NCBI RefSeq assembly: GCF_003668875.1
Contig: NZ_RAWM01000093.1
Span: forward strand, 1 to 34,941
Source: Corallococcus interemptor
GTDB taxonomy: Bacteria; Myxococcota; Myxococcia; Myxococcales; Myxococcaceae
Reading direction: 5' to 3'
DNA: 34,941 nucleotides
A model generated the notes under the pieces. It did not search any database, was not told where the DNA came from, and saw nothing but the letters and a program-made list of their open reading frames with translations. The position numbers and the translations under genes are program-made. This document shows, piece by piece, positions 34,130-34,941 of this stretch; the stretch's first letter is position 1; every line of letters starts with the position of its first letter.

Positions 34130-34687
34130 GTGAGAGAAGAGCTCGACAATTCCGACATGGAGTACGCCGATTTCGCGGTCCGTCATCAATCCATCCTGAT
34201 GGCGGTGGCGCGGAACATCTGTGGGGGGAACACCACGGCGTGTGACGACCTGGTCCAGGACGTCCTGCTGAGGGCCCTGCTGAAGTGGGACTCGCTGCGC
34301 GGCTGGGGGGAGCCGGAGCGCCGCGCGTGGCTGGTGCGGGTGCTGCACAACCGCTTCCTCGACACGTGCCGCCGCTCGCGCACGGAGGCCACCACGGTCA
34401 TCAACCTGAGCAACGTGCACAAGCTCTTCGAGGAGCCGCAGGCCCCGGACCTGGAGCTGTGGCAGTGCATCACCGAGCCCGAATTGCTCCAGGCCGTCGC
34501 CGCGCTGCCCTTCAACCTGCGCCGCACCTTCGAGCTGCACTCGGAAGGGCTGCGCCACGCGGAGATCGGCCGCCGGCTGGGGGCGCCCGTGGGCACGGTG
34601 GGTACCTGGCTCTACCACGCGCGTCTCAAGCTGCGCGAACAGCTTCGCGACATGGCCGAGGCCCGTCGGAAGCTGGGGAGCGGATGA
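34130..34687 (+). CDS. ECF-type RNA polymerase sigma factor
   Basis: A 185-aa group-4 sigma factor. Region 2 (about 12-82) contains DDLVQDVLLRALLKW and RRAWLVRVLHNRFLD, which bind core polymerase and melt the -10. Region 4 (about 115-172) ends in the helix-turn-helix HAEIGRRLGAPVGTVGTWLY followed by HARLKLRE, which reads the -35. The start is GTG 34130; ATG 34157 would remove nine residues. The stop overlaps the ATG of a zinc-finger protein that is the likely anti-sigma. An AT-rich, palindrome-bearing leader suggests tight or self control. Confidence 0.9.
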   Translation: MREELDNSDMEYADFAVRHQSILMAVARNICGGNTTACDDLVQDVLLRALLKWDSLRGWGEPERRAWLVRVLHNRFLDTCRRSRTEATTVINLSNVHKLFEEPQAPDLELWQCITEPELLQAVAALPFNLRRTFELHSEGLRHAEIGRRLGAPVGTVGTWLYHARLKLREQLRDMAEARRKLGSG

Positions 34688-34929
34688 ACCACGCCCACTG
34701 CACGCACCTCCCTGCCTTCGTGGACGGGGAGCTGCCGCTCGAACACCATGAGGACTTCCGCGCACACCTGGCCTCCTGCGAGGACTGCGGCGCGCGGTTC
34801 CATGACCTGCTTCAGGCGGACATCCTCGGACGGCTGGCGCACGCGAAGGCGCCACCGACTCCCGAGGCCACGGGTGTCTCCCCAGCCCCGTGGCCTCTTC
34901 CCCCCTCCGAGCCCACGAGACGCTCATGA
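34684..34929 (+). CDS. Zinc-finger (zf-HC2/ZAS) anti-sigma factor
   Basis: An 81-aa protein with the ZAS zinc motif HLASCEDC (His28, Cys32, Cys35) and an upstream His8/DGEL turn, the fold by which anti-sigma factors wrap ECF sigmas. There is no membrane segment; the Pro-rich tail ends after the domain, so it would be a soluble, perhaps redox- or metal-responsive, anti-sigma. Its ATG overlaps the sigma stop by 4 bp. Confidence 0.82.
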   Translation: MNHAHCTHLPAFVDGELPLEHHEDFRAHLASCEDCGARFHDLLQADILGRLAHAKAPPTPEATGVSPAPWPLPPSEPTRRS

Positions 34930-34941
34930 ATCTCGTATGCC
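34926..34941 (+). CDS. Start of a further gene, cut by the window edge
   Basis: ATG 34926 overlaps the anti-sigma stop (ATGA) and opens MNLVC before the sequence ends. The overlap pattern of the two preceding genes suggests a third member of the operon. Only five codons are visible, so no function can be given. Confidence 0.35.

Overview
The window looks like a chromosomal segment of a myxobacterium (Myxococcota, Myxococcus/Corallococcus-like). The DNA is very GC-rich with G/C at most third codon positions. Regulatory genes are dense: two large histidine kinases, a chemotaxis receptor and an ECF sigma factor with its anti-sigma. There are many lipoproteins, and the window carries a SitA-type lipoprotein toxin with an adjacent immunity gene, a family known from Myxococcus. 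All calls come from reading the sequence; no database search was possible.

Layout. 0.1-4.4 kb holds ordinary genes: an Lgt-like membrane protein, a methyltransferase, a lipoprotein alpha/beta-hydrolase, an EamA transporter, a rhodanese and a Gre-type factor. 4.4-9.3 kb is a divergent pair of sensor kinases, one classical and one hybrid, closed by a long hairpin. 9.3-13.5 kb carries a von Willebrand A protein, a membrane/coiled-coil protein, a histone-tail-like basic protein and a His-box membrane hydroxylase with a clear terminator. 13.5-15.4 kb is a divergent pair, a DDAH/arginine-deiminase-like enzyme and a heme-oxygenase-like di-iron oxidase, around a perfect 10-bp inverted repeat. 15.6-19.0 kb carries a lipoprotein and an AsmA-family protein; the asmA leader can fold into a junction-like RNA ending at the ribosome-binding site.

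19.1-21.6 kb is the most interesting part: an AAA_21/OLD-like ATPase, a TOPRIM-like DUF4276 protein and a shortened paralogue of the ATPase whose P-loop is destroyed but whose frame is intact. The first two look horizontally acquired and resemble split ATPase-nuclease defence systems. 22.5-24.2 kb is formate-tetrahydrofolate ligase (fhs). From the fhs stop codon to 25.9 kb lie two HigBA/RelE-like toxin-antitoxin modules, each behind a copy of the same 58-bp leader. The first toxin is broken by two compensating frameshifts, and both toxins have a non-AUG codon where the start should be.

26-29.1 kb holds a chemotaxis receptor, a small membrane protein and a hemerythrin. 29.3-33.1 kb is again conflict-related: a Fic protein with its inhibitory motif, a Cys-rich lipoprotein and the SitA (AHH nuclease)/Imm11-type pair. 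The window ends with a methyltransferase and an ECF sigma/zinc-finger anti-sigma operon running off the right edge. Genes for defence, toxins and kin competition therefore cluster between 19 and 33 kb, interleaved with core genes.
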